From Gammaproteobacteria bacterium (GTDB lineage: Bacteria > Pseudomonadota > Gammaproteobacteria > GCA-001735895): DNA of 64,000 nucleotides. Both the position numbers and the translations under genes were made by a program. Positions 40,228 to 47,782 of this stretch are shown here, one piece after another. A model generated the notes under the pieces. That model saw only the letters and a program-made list of their open reading frames with translations, did no database searches and had not been told where the DNA came from. Positions within the stretch are counted from its first letter, which is position 1; every line of letters starts with the position of its first letter. The stretch covers positions 1 through 64,000 of the forward strand of contig JAUVCH010000010.1 of the NCBI GenBank assembly GCA_030595795.1, given 5' to 3'.

Positions 40228-40452
40228 ATGAGTCGAACTTACGAATTTACCATGCAGTTATCCGCGGAAAAAACGCGGAGTATCTATCAGGGCCAGGCAA
40301 GATTCTTGCTGGTCTATACCGACGATGGCACCAAGTTACAACTACCCGCACAAAACTTTAGATCTTATGTGAGCAGTGACGGAATCAATGGACGTTTTAG
40401 CGTAGAAACAGATAACAACAATAAGATTTTACAACTGTATAAACTAAGCTAA
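40228..40452 (+). CDS. DUF2835 family protein
   Basis: 74 residues matching the DUF2835 pattern. Each block is recognisable: YEFTMQLSAEKTRSIYQGQA, then DDGTKLQLPAQNFRSYVSSD, then GINGRFSVETDNNNKILQL. It is a small soluble protein of unknown function, found mostly in Gammaproteobacteria. It is convergent with trhO, one base apart. Confidence 0.85.
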   Translation: MSRTYEFTMQLSAEKTRSIYQGQARFLLVYTDDGTKLQLPAQNFRSYVSSDGINGRFSVETDNNNKILQLYKLS

Positions 40453-40453
40453 A

Positions 40454-41434
40454 TTACCCGTGTTGACGTTGTGATTGCTTGTAGGCGATTTTGTCATTTT
40501 TACGAACCTTTGCCTGGACTCTGGCATCATTGCCGATATGTTCTTCGCCCCTCTGGCGGGCCAGTTGTACCTGTTTTTCGCGTTCAAGAAAACGCGACTT
40601 TTCATCATCAGACTTAATATCGTGACAGGCTGGACAGCTAACACCTTGCTGATATTTGGGACTTGCTTTATCTATTTCGGTTATTGGTAGTCGGCAAGCG
40701 TGACATTGATCGTAACTACCTTTTTTCAATGTGTGAGTAACGCTAACTCGACTATCGAAAACAAAACATTCTCCCTGCCACAACGACTCGGCTTCGGGAA
40801 CCTCTTCCAGGTACTTTAAGATCCCACCCTGGAGGTGGTAAACCTCGTCAAATCCGAGCTCCTTAAGATAAGCTGTAGACTTTTCGCAGCGTATACCGCC
40901 AGTACAGAACATAGCGACGCGACCCTGATTTTTATGATCCAGGTTCTTTTTGGCGTAATTCGGAAAATCCCGAAAGCATTTGGTATTCGGTAATACGGCG
41001 TTCTTGAAACTTCCAATAGCTGATTCGTAATCATTACGGGTATCAATCACGGTTACATCGGGATCGGAAATCAGGGCATTCCACTCGCCTGGTTTAACAT
41101 AAGTGCCGACTACACGGTTGGGGTCGATTCCTTCGACACCCATGGTGACGATTTCTTTTTTTAGCTTAACTCGAGATCGATAAAAGGGCATTTCTTCATC
41201 ATAGGAAAACTTGCAATCTATAGAAGCGAGTCGGGAATCCTGTTGGAGCCAGACGATTACATTATCGATGGCTTTCTGTGAGCCGGCGACGGTTCCGTTG
41301 ATACCTTCGGGGGCGAGTAATAGTGTTCCGCGAACATGATTTCTAAGCATCATGTTTAGGAGTGGCTGGCGTAATTCCTGATAGTTATCGAGTTCAACGA
41401 AACGATATAGTGCAGCGACAACGATGTCTGACAT
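40454..41434 (-). CDS. trhO: tRNA uridine(34) hydroxylase TrhO (rhodanese-like, YceA)
   Basis: 326 residues. The N-terminal domain has [18 protein letters not shown], and the rhodanese domain (about 120-215) has the catalytic Cys177 in [13 protein letters not shown] and [14 protein letters not shown]-terminal extension has two CXXC knuckles (CHAC, CPAC) as in the longer TrhO proteins. TrhO hydroxylates U34 in tRNA with oxygen, on the way to the cmo5U-type modification. It is followed on the same strand by no close gene. Confidence 0.93.
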   Translation of the reverse strand: MSDIVVAALYRFVELDNYQELRQPLLNMMLRNHVRGTLLLAPEGINGTVAGSQKAIDNVIVWLQQDSRLASIDCKFSYDEEMPFYRSRVKLKKEIVTMGVEGIDPNRVVGTYVKPGEWNALISDPDVTVIDTRNDYESAIGSFKNAVLPNTKCFRDFPNYAKKNLDHKNQGRVAMFCTGGIRCEKSTAYLKELGFDEVYHLQGGILKYLEEVPEAESLWQGECFVFDSRVSVTHTLKKGSYDQCHACRLPITEIDKASPKYQQGVSCPACHDIKSDDEKSRFLEREKQVQLARQRGEEHIGNDARVQAKVRKNDKIAYKQSQRQHG

Positions 41435-41516
41435 TGGTTTACCTGGCAGCTAGCCGAAGCGTAAATTCGGTGCTGAAAATGAAAAGAGGAGCATTTTAGC
41501 TTAACTGCGGCGTAGT

Positions 41517-41762
41517 CTAAAGATCTAGCTCTCCATTTTTTTCCACTACGTCGATAGTTTGCCCTGATACCATGATTTGGTCCCCAGGGCTTATTTTTTT
41601 GCGTTTACGAGTCTCCACTTCGCCGTTAACACTAACAAGCCCAGCAGCTATGGCCTGTTTGGCGGCACCACCACTGTCAGCGATACCCTCGAATTTTAGA
41701 ATTTTATAAAGCTCGACAAACTCTGATTCGAGTTCGGAAATTATTTTTGAGGTGTCGGTCAT
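41517..41762 (-). CDS. S4-domain RNA-binding protein (YbcJ type)
   Basis: 81 residues, nearly all an S4 RNA-binding fold: ELYKILKFEGIADSGGAAKQ followed by GLVSVNGEVETRKRKKISPGDQI. This is the short YbcJ-type protein, which binds RNA with an unknown role; distant relatives act in ribosome quality control. The gene is divergent from the YlqF-type GTPase gene, and the two are the likely users of the 91-bp gap between them. Confidence 0.88.
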   Translation of the reverse strand: MTDTSKIISELESEFVELYKILKFEGIADSGGAAKQAIAAGLVSVNGEVETRKRKKISPGDQIMVSGQTIDVVEKNGELDL

Positions 41763-41853
41763 ATTTCTTATTTTAGTATAAGCGCCGAAAATTTCATTAC
41801 AAATTATTTAGGGATAGGAGAGAATAGCTAGATTAATTCGCAAAAGGTTTCTC

Positions 41854-42750
41854 ATGATTCAGTGGTACCCCGGGCATATGCATAAGGCCAGCAAGGAATT
41901 TAAGAAAATTCTTCCGCAGATTGGCCTGGTAGTCGAAGTGCTCGATGCGCGTCTACCCTATTCCAGCGAAAATCCCATGTTGGTGAAATTGCGAAGGGGC
42001 AAACCTTGTATCAAAATATTGAATAAGAGTGATTTGGCAGATCAGGATCGGTTGCGCGTCTGGCAAAATTTCCTCGAACTAGATAGTCAGGTGAAAACCC
42101 TGACCTGCAGCCTCGAGGACAATGTAATATCGGGACTAATGGATTTAGCGCGAAGTTTAATTCCCCGGAGAAATAATCGGTCATCGATGATATACGCAAT
42201 GATTGCTGGAATACCGAATGTCGGTAAGTCGACACTGATTAACAGAATAGCCGGGCGTGCAATTGCTAAAACAGGTAACGAAGCAGCCATGACCCGCATG
42301 CAACAACGTATAGAAATTTCCTCTGAACTTACACTTATCGATACTCCGGGAATGTTATGGCCTAATATAGAAAACGAAAATAGTGGATATCGCCTCGCAG
42401 CTACCGGTGCAATACGCGACACAGCACTAGATTTACAGGCAGTTGCCTGCTTTATAGCTGAGTTTTTTCTCAACGATTATCCACATCAGATACAGCAGAG
42501 ATATTCGTTGGAAAACTTACCACAGACCGAAATAGAGTTACTCGAATTAATCGCACGGCGCCGTGGATGCATCGTTTCTGGTGGTAAGGTAGACTTTGAG
42601 AAAGTAGCTCGTTTACTCATAGCTGAATTGCGCAGCGGAGAACTCGGCCCCGTGTGTTTTGAAACGCCGGAGGTAATATCACAGGAGATGATCCAGGTAG
42701 ATATAATCCGCCAACAAAAAGCGGATATGAAAGCTTCGCGCAAGAACTAA
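41854..42750 (+). CDS. ylqF: Circularly permuted ribosome biogenesis GTPase, YlqF/RbgA type
   Basis: 298 residues, starting MIQWYPGHMHKASKEFKKIL, the characteristic YlqF start. The GTPase motifs are permuted: G4 NKSD comes first (LNKSDLAD), then G1 GIPNVGKSTLINRIAG, and G3 DTPGMLWP. The family takes part in late assembly of the large ribosomal subunit. Its last codons and stop lie inside a short heptamer repeat (42742-42765). The GNAT gene follows after 38 bp. Confidence 0.92.
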   Translation: MIQWYPGHMHKASKEFKKILPQIGLVVEVLDARLPYSSENPMLVKLRRGKPCIKILNKSDLADQDRLRVWQNFLELDSQVKTLTCSLEDNVISGLMDLARSLIPRRNNRSSMIYAMIAGIPNVGKSTLINRIAGRAIAKTGNEAAMTRMQQRIEISSELTLIDTPGMLWPNIENENSGYRLAATGAIRDTALDLQAVACFIAEFFLNDYPHQIQQRYSLENLPQTEIELLELIARRRGCIVSGGKVDFEKVARLLIAELRSGELGPVCFETPEVISQEMIQVDIIRQQKADMKASRKN

Positions 42751-42765
42751 GAACTAAGAATTAAG
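42742..42765. repeat. Short tandem heptamer repeat across the GTPase stop codon
   Basis: Three tandem copies of AAGAACT/AAGAATT (42742-42762) and a partial fourth AAG cover the end of the GTPase gene. The unit length is not a multiple of three, so slippage would shift the reading frame only of the final two codons. Confidence 0.6.
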
Positions 42766-42788
42766 CATTAAAAAAAGAGAGATTAAAA

Positions 42789-43259
42789 ATGACCATACGT
42801 CGCGCTATAATAGAAGACGCTTTATCCCTTTCCGAGTTTAACCAAAAGATGGCCTTCGAAACCGAGGCAATTACTTTAATTCCAGAAGTTATCGACGCGG
42901 GCGTGATGGCAATGATTTCTAATCCGCAGATGGGTTTTTACCTGGTTGCGGAAGAGGACGATGAAATTCAGGCCTCTCTGATGGTGACAACCGAATGGAG
43001 CGACTGGCGTAATGGACTGTTCTGGTGGATTCAAAGCGTCTACGTAAAGCCGGATTTTCGTCGCAAGGGCCTTTATCGGCAACTCTATCTACGAGTTAAA
43101 TCCCTGGCAGAAACAGAAACCGGCGTTTGTGGTTTTCGCTTGTACGTCGAGCACGATAACAAAGCTGCGCAAAACACCTATCGTTCACTCGGTATGCAGG
43201 AAACGGAATATAAATTATTCGAAGAATTAAAAACCGATATCCGATTTTGTCAGGATTAA
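42789..43259 (+). CDS. GNAT-family N-acetyltransferase
   Basis: 156 residues of the GNAT fold. The acetyl-CoA-binding motif A is seen as VYVKPDFRRKGLYRQLYLRV (R-R-K-G-L/Y-G/R type), and the last strand region has LYVEHDNKAAQNTYRSLGMQ. The N-terminus MTIRRAIIEDALSLSEFNQK is typical. The acceptor cannot be predicted. It sits after the YlqF-type GTPase and before the TPP riboswitch. AGAGAG precedes the ATG. Confidence 0.88.
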   Translation: MTIRRAIIEDALSLSEFNQKMAFETEAITLIPEVIDAGVMAMISNPQMGFYLVAEEDDEIQASLMVTTEWSDWRNGLFWWIQSVYVKPDFRRKGLYRQLYLRVKSLAETETGVCGFRLYVEHDNKAAQNTYRSLGMQETEYKLFEELKTDIRFCQD

Positions 43260-43304
43260 AAGCACTGCTTGCACAGTCAGGCGACAGTCACTATAGTTAA
43301 CTTT

Positions 43305-43394
43305 CCTCAACGGGGTGCGCTAAGCGCTGAGAGCTGTGAACAACAGCAACCCGATGAACCTGATCCAGTTAGTACTGGCGTAGGGATGTGAGTG
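43305..43394 (+). promoter_or_regulatory. TPP (THI-box) riboswitch
   Basis: The conserved THI elements appear in order: ACGGGGTGC, CTGAGAG, ACCCGATGAACCTGATC, then CCAGTTAGTACTGGCGTAGG and GGATG. P1 is formed by CTCA (43306-43309) and TGAG (43389-43392). It binds thiamine pyrophosphate and here lies 52 nt before thiB, so the whole thiBPQ-kinase operon is expected to fall when thiamine is plentiful. The following region has TCCCC (43414-43418) complementary to the GGGGA before the thiB ATG (43438-43442), which suggests control of translation by hiding the ribosome site. That mechanism is inference. Confidence 0.95.
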
Positions 43395-43446
43395 AATTTC
43401 TAACCGAAACCCCTCCCCGCGCCGTTTATTTTTTTATGGGGAAATT

Positions 43447-44451
43447 ATGTCCAGAATTACACAAGCTTTAATCGCCGTTTCTTGTCTGCTGCAGTTTGTG
43501 AACGCTTATGCCGGAAAGCAGACGTTAACAATATACACTTATGACTCATTTACCAGCGACTGGGGCCCGGGGCCTCTGGTAAAGAAAGCATTTGAAGAGC
43601 AATGCAATTGCACGCTTGAGTTTGTTGGCCTTGAAGATGGTGTTGCTTTATTGAGCCGTCTTAAACTCGAAGCCGCCAATACCAAAGCCGATATAGTTTT
43701 GGGTATAGATACTAACTTAACCGCTGAAGCACGTGCCACCGGGCTATTCGAAGCTCACCTGATTTCAGCGAACAACACCACGCTTCCGACTGTTTGGAAT
43801 GACCAGTATTTTCTACCTTACGATTATGGTTATTTTGCCTTCGTCTATAACAAAGAATTACTGTCTAACCCACCAACCAGTTTAAAGGAACTAGTGGAAA
43901 ATGCTGACGCGCCGAATATCCTGATACAGGACCCTCGAACCAGCACGCCGGGGTTGGGAATGTTGCTGTGGATGAAGAAAGTTTACGGCGACGATGTCAG
44001 CATAGCCTGGAAAAAACTGTCTAAAAAGATTGTCACCGTCAGCAAGGGCTGGAGCGAAGCCTATGGTTTATTCCTTAAGGGAGAAGCGCCAATGGTGTTG
44101 AGCTATACGACCTCGCCGGCGTATCACATCATTGCTGAAGATGATCAGCGATTTGCTGCTGCCAGTTTTGTGGAAGGACACTATCAGCAAATCGAAGTGG
44201 CCGGTTTAGTTGCTTCGAGTAAACAGAAAAAATTGGGTCGAGAGTTTCTGCAATTCATGATGAGTGAGAAATTTCAGTCCATCATACCGACTACAAACTG
44301 GATGTATCCTGCTGCTTTAGCTCCAACTAAAATGCCGCCAGCATTTAAAGGACTAATTAAACCTTCTCGTTCGTTGCTATTCGATGATAGTGAAATTGCC
44401 GCCAATCGGAAGCTGTGGGTTAACGAATGGTTAGAAGCCATGGCAGAATAA
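43447..44451 (+). CDS. thiB: Thiamine ABC transporter substrate-binding protein
   Basis: 334 residues with a signal peptide (about 1-22, ending NAYA). The mature part begins GKQTLTIYTYDSF, typical of ThiB, and contains conserved DYGYFAFVYNKE, ILIQDPRTSTPGLGMLLW and LSYTTSPAYH segments of this family. It captures thiamine, thiamine phosphate or TPP in the periplasm. The ribosome site GGGGA is 4 nt before the ATG. First gene after the TPP riboswitch. Confidence 0.94.
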   Translation: MSRITQALIAVSCLLQFVNAYAGKQTLTIYTYDSFTSDWGPGPLVKKAFEEQCNCTLEFVGLEDGVALLSRLKLEAANTKADIVLGIDTNLTAEARATGLFEAHLISANNTTLPTVWNDQYFLPYDYGYFAFVYNKELLSNPPTSLKELVENADAPNILIQDPRTSTPGLGMLLWMKKVYGDDVSIAWKKLSKKIVTVSKGWSEAYGLFLKGEAPMVLSYTTSPAYHIIAEDDQRFAAASFVEGHYQQIEVAGLVASSKQKKLGREFLQFMMSEKFQSIIPTTNWMYPAALAPTKMPPAFKGLIKPSRSLLFDDSEIAANRKLWVNEWLEAMAE

Positions 44452-44470
44452 ACACCGCCAAACTATAACT

Positions 44471-46036
44471 ATGCACAAGCCAGGCAAAAGCGCCTACCCT
44501 GTTCTTGCGATCCTGGCGTTTATGGTGCTGGCGCCGATGATAGCTTTGCTCACTGTTCCCGGTACTTCGTTTATAGAGTCCGAAAGCCTGGCTTTCTGGA
44601 AGAGCGCCTATCTGCGACGAGTATTGATATTTAGCTTATGGCAGGCATTTCTGTCTACGGTTTTGAGTATCAGTCTGGCTCTTATAGTGGCGAGAGCATT
44701 TGCTCGTCATGGTAAATTTCCATATAGGAGTTTTATTCTTAAACTTTTCGGATTGCCGTTAGTAGTACCAGCCGTTGTAGCGGTATTTGGAATAGTTTCT
44801 GTTTTCGGTAGTGGCGGCTGGATTCCACTGGGCCGTAGTCTATATGGATTGAATGGCATTTTACTCGCGCATATATTTTTCAACCTACCTCTGGCGGTAC
44901 GGTTGCTTTTACCCGCCTGGCAATCGATACCGAAACAACATTGGAAGCTGGCCCAGCAACTCGGATTGAATAGTTGGCAACAATGGAAATATCTTGAATG
45001 GCCTGCTCTGAGGGAAAATCTGCCAGGTGTTGGCGTTCTGGTATTTATGCTGTGCCTAACCAGCTTCGCTGTGGTTCTTACTTTGGGAGGTGGTCCGAAA
45101 AGTACGACTCTTGAGGTTGCCATTTACCAGTCGCTGCGATTCGACTTTGAACCTTCTCAGGCGGTGGTGTTGGCAGTATTGCAATTTAGTTTGTGTGCGA
45201 TAGTTGCGATGTTTAGCTTTCGCTTACAGAAATTACCCGAAGTTGAAATTACTTCAAGCTCATTGCAATGCCCGGTTGATTTAAAAACTTTAGCACTTAA
45301 TTCGATAATTTTACTAGTAGCGGTGACATATGTTGCTATGCCGATACTGGCTATGTTGGTGGATGCTCTCAATGGACCTATTTTACAGGTGTTAATGAAT
45401 CCGAAATTATGGCGTTCGGCTGCGTTTAGTTTAATAATAGGCCTGTCTGCCGCCATGCTTTCGGTGTTGGCAGCATGGTTGATATTGCAAAGTTCCAGCG
45501 ATCTGTATTATATAAAACAAAAGCGCAAGGCTGGTTATCTGGAAATGGTCGGCTCTATAGTTTATGTGGTACCTCCGCTAGTAATTGGTACGGGGTTATT
45601 CGTATTAATAGCGCCACGGTTTAATGTGTTTGACTGGGCAATTCCTATTGTCATATTAGTTAATGCCATGATGGGTCTGCCTTTCGCAATAAGATCTCTC
45701 GGACCAACAATGCGCCAGAATAAAATGCGTTATCAACGCTTATGCGAAAGCTTGAATTTAAAGGGCTGGGATCGGTTTAAGACGATTGACTGGCCCCCGC
45801 TGCGTAAGCCTATTGGGCTAGCGATGGCGCTTGTGACGGCATTGGCAATGGGCGATCTCGGAGTAATTGCTTTGTTTGGAACGCCAGAAACGACGACGTT
45901 ACCTTTATTACTTTATCATCAACTCAGCGCTTATCTAATGTCAGAAGCCGCCGTTACTGCGGCGTTTCTATTAGGGTTTTGTTTATTAGTTTTCTGGCTT
46001 CTCGAAGGACTTATCGGTGGTGGTGGAGATGCTTAG
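44471..46036 (+). CDS. thiP: Thiamine ABC transporter permease
   Basis: 521 residues, a double-length permease with two binding-protein-dependent transport domains in one chain, as in E. coli ThiP (536). About 12 hydrophobic helices are seen. The coupling (EAA-like) segments are LGLNSWQQWKYLEWPALREN and LNLKGWDRFKTIDWPPLRKP, which contact ThiQ. It follows thiB after 19 bp and overlaps thiQ. Confidence 0.93.
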   Translation: MHKPGKSAYPVLAILAFMVLAPMIALLTVPGTSFIESESLAFWKSAYLRRVLIFSLWQAFLSTVLSISLALIVARAFARHGKFPYRSFILKLFGLPLVVPAVVAVFGIVSVFGSGGWIPLGRSLYGLNGILLAHIFFNLPLAVRLLLPAWQSIPKQHWKLAQQLGLNSWQQWKYLEWPALRENLPGVGVLVFMLCLTSFAVVLTLGGGPKSTTLEVAIYQSLRFDFEPSQAVVLAVLQFSLCAIVAMFSFRLQKLPEVEITSSSLQCPVDLKTLALNSIILLVAVTYVAMPILAMLVDALNGPILQVLMNPKLWRSAAFSLIIGLSAAMLSVLAAWLILQSSSDLYYIKQKRKAGYLEMVGSIVYVVPPLVIGTGLFVLIAPRFNVFDWAIPIVILVNAMMGLPFAIRSLGPTMRQNKMRYQRLCESLNLKGWDRFKTIDWPPLRKPIGLAMALVTALAMGDLGVIALFGTPETTTLPLLLYHQLSAYLMSEAAVTAAFLLGFCLLVFWLLEGLIGGGGDA

Positions 46037-46748
46037 CATCAGCCAGTTAAGTTTTTCTTATACGGATACGGAAAATAACAGCGTAATGCCCATGAGTTTT
46101 GATCTTCAGGCCGAGCGCGGGGAGATACTAAGTCTGATCGGCCCCAGTGGTTCCGGCAAAACAAGCCTGCTAAATTTAATTGCTGGGTTTAACCAGGCAA
46201 GTGATGGGAAAATTCTGCTCGATGACAAAGAGATTCAACAATTTGCACCCGCGCAACGACCTGTGAGTATGTTGTTTCAGTCGCATAACCTTTTTCCACA
46301 TCTAGATGTATTTACTAATATTGCGCTAGGTATCAGGCCATCGTTAAAATTAAGTAATGAAGAGCAGCAGGCAGTAGGAGAAGCCCTGGTAACTTTGGGA
46401 TTAGAGGGTTTCAATAAAAGAAAACCAGGGCAGCTTTCGGGTGGACAGCAACAGCGAGTAGCGATTGCGCGAGCTTTAGTACGCCAACACGAAATCTTAT
46501 TACTCGATGAACCTTTCGCTGCGCTGGGCCCGGCGATGCGAACCGAGTTAATCGAAGTATTAAAGGAACTGGTCTCGCGCCGAAAAATGATTGCTTTAAT
46601 GGTCAGCCATCAACCGACAGATGCATTACTCGCTTCGAAACGTACGGCCTTTATTGACAATGGTGGGGTAACTTCGATTCAGGAAACAGCCGATCTTTTG
46701 AATAACAGGCAACGAAAGGAAATATTAAATTATTTGGGGCCAAAGTGA
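46029..46748 (+). CDS. thiQ: Thiamine ABC transporter ATP-binding protein
   Basis: About 239 residues from the ATG at 46029 (MLSISQLSFSYTDTEN), which matches the family start better than the GTG codons at 46017-46023. It overlaps the end of thiP. Walker A is GPSGSGKTSLL, the signature is LSGGQQQRVAIARAL, Walker B is LLLDEPFAALGP, and the switch His is in MVSHQPTDAL. It powers the transporter. The kinase-like gene overlaps by 4 nt. Confidence 0.93.
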   Translation: MLSISQLSFSYTDTENNSVMPMSFDLQAERGEILSLIGPSGSGKTSLLNLIAGFNQASDGKILLDDKEIQQFAPAQRPVSMLFQSHNLFPHLDVFTNIALGIRPSLKLSNEEQQAVGEALVTLGLEGFNKRKPGQLSGGQQQRVAIARALVRQHEILLLDEPFAALGPAMRTELIEVLKELVSRRKMIALMVSHQPTDALLASKRTAFIDNGGVTSIQETADLLNNRQRKEILNYLGPK

Positions 46749-47590
46749 AAACGAACGACCCCGACTTTGCGGAAATATTTCAGTTAATTCCTCAGCTGAA
46801 ATTTTTTCATCCGCAAGATTTTAGAATAGATAGAATTTCCGGATTTACCAATAACAACTATCGACTTAGGTACCAGCAATATGACTGGATTTTGAGAGTG
46901 CCGAAACCCGAGACTAACGAATGTATAAATCGAGACAACGAATCTTTCAATATTCAACTTGCTATCGAACTTGAACTCGCACCGGAGAGCCTCTGGCGAA
47001 GCCCGACGGGCTTAAGCTTAACCCCAACATGTCGTCAGACTCGAAACTTTCAGGTCCAGGATATGCTCGAGCCTCAGCTGCGCCAGTCATTAATGCTCAA
47101 TATTTGTCGACTGCATTCTAATGCTATAGATTTCCACGGTAGAGTGGATATAGGCAAATTATTGCCAGGATATTTTCAACGGCTACCCGATGGGTGTAAG
47201 CAGAAACTAAAGCCATTTGTACAAAAAGCTTTAACAAGATATTCGCTTATTGAAAGGCACGACAATAAGCTGGTCCCGTCGCATAATGACCTGGTTCTGC
47301 AAAACATCCTCGTTGGAAACTCTCAAAAGATGTGGATTATAGATTGGGAATATTCGGCAATGGCTTCGCCCTACTGGGATCTTGCTACGCTATGTAATGC
47401 AACCAAATTGAATCAACAGCAAATCCAGCAACTACTGGCGTTATATCGCGAGGACTGTGATGGACTGGAACTCGATATTCTTTTAATTTATCGATTTTTA
47501 CTACAGGCTCTTTCAATCTGCTGGATGGCTTTATTTACCGAGCAGGATTTGCAGCCTGAACTAGACTACCTTAATAGTCTTGAGTTTTAA
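46745..47590 (+). CDS. Choline/aminoglycoside kinase-fold protein, probable thiamine kinase
   Basis: 281 residues with a GTG start in a GTGA overlap with thiQ. The fold shows GFTNNNYRLRYQQYDWILRVP near the N-terminus, the catalytic loop HNDLVLQNILVG, and the magnesium segment IIDWEYSAMASPYWDLA. This is the family of choline, homoserine and ThiK kinases. The position as last gene of a TPP-riboswitch operon makes phosphorylation of imported thiamine to thiamine phosphate the likely job. The role is inferred from context, not from a diagnostic residue. A short GCCGC/GCGGC stem-loop follows the stop at 47591-47605. Confidence 0.8.
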   Translation: MKTNDPDFAEIFQLIPQLKFFHPQDFRIDRISGFTNNNYRLRYQQYDWILRVPKPETNECINRDNESFNIQLAIELELAPESLWRSPTGLSLTPTCRQTRNFQVQDMLEPQLRQSLMLNICRLHSNAIDFHGRVDIGKLLPGYFQRLPDGCKQKLKPFVQKALTRYSLIERHDNKLVPSHNDLVLQNILVGNSQKMWIIDWEYSAMASPYWDLATLCNATKLNQQQIQQLLALYREDCDGLELDILLIYRFLLQALSICWMALFTEQDLQPELDYLNSLEF

Positions 47591-47648
47591 GCCGCTGGTG
47601 GCGGCCCGAAGCATTTACCTATAAAATTGATTTAAATGTATTGAGCCT

Positions 47649-47691
47649 GCCCGATGGATAATTGTGGAAATCGTCGCGCCTGCTATCGGGC
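47649..47691. other. Long inverted repeat in the gap before the kinase gene
   Basis: GCCCGAT (47649-47655) and ATCGGGC (47685-47691) are perfect 7-bp arms separated by 29 nt in the 192-bp gap between the thiamine kinase and CHASE2 kinase genes. No T-run follows. It may be a transcript-end structure or an operator; I see no further gene in the gap. Confidence 0.4.
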
Positions 47692-47782
47692 TAAATTTGC
47701 TGGATATCTCTCAAATACTTGCCTATATCTCCTGTATGGTCAAGACCCGATAATTATTGCCTACGAGGTCGTTTGAAAAGGC

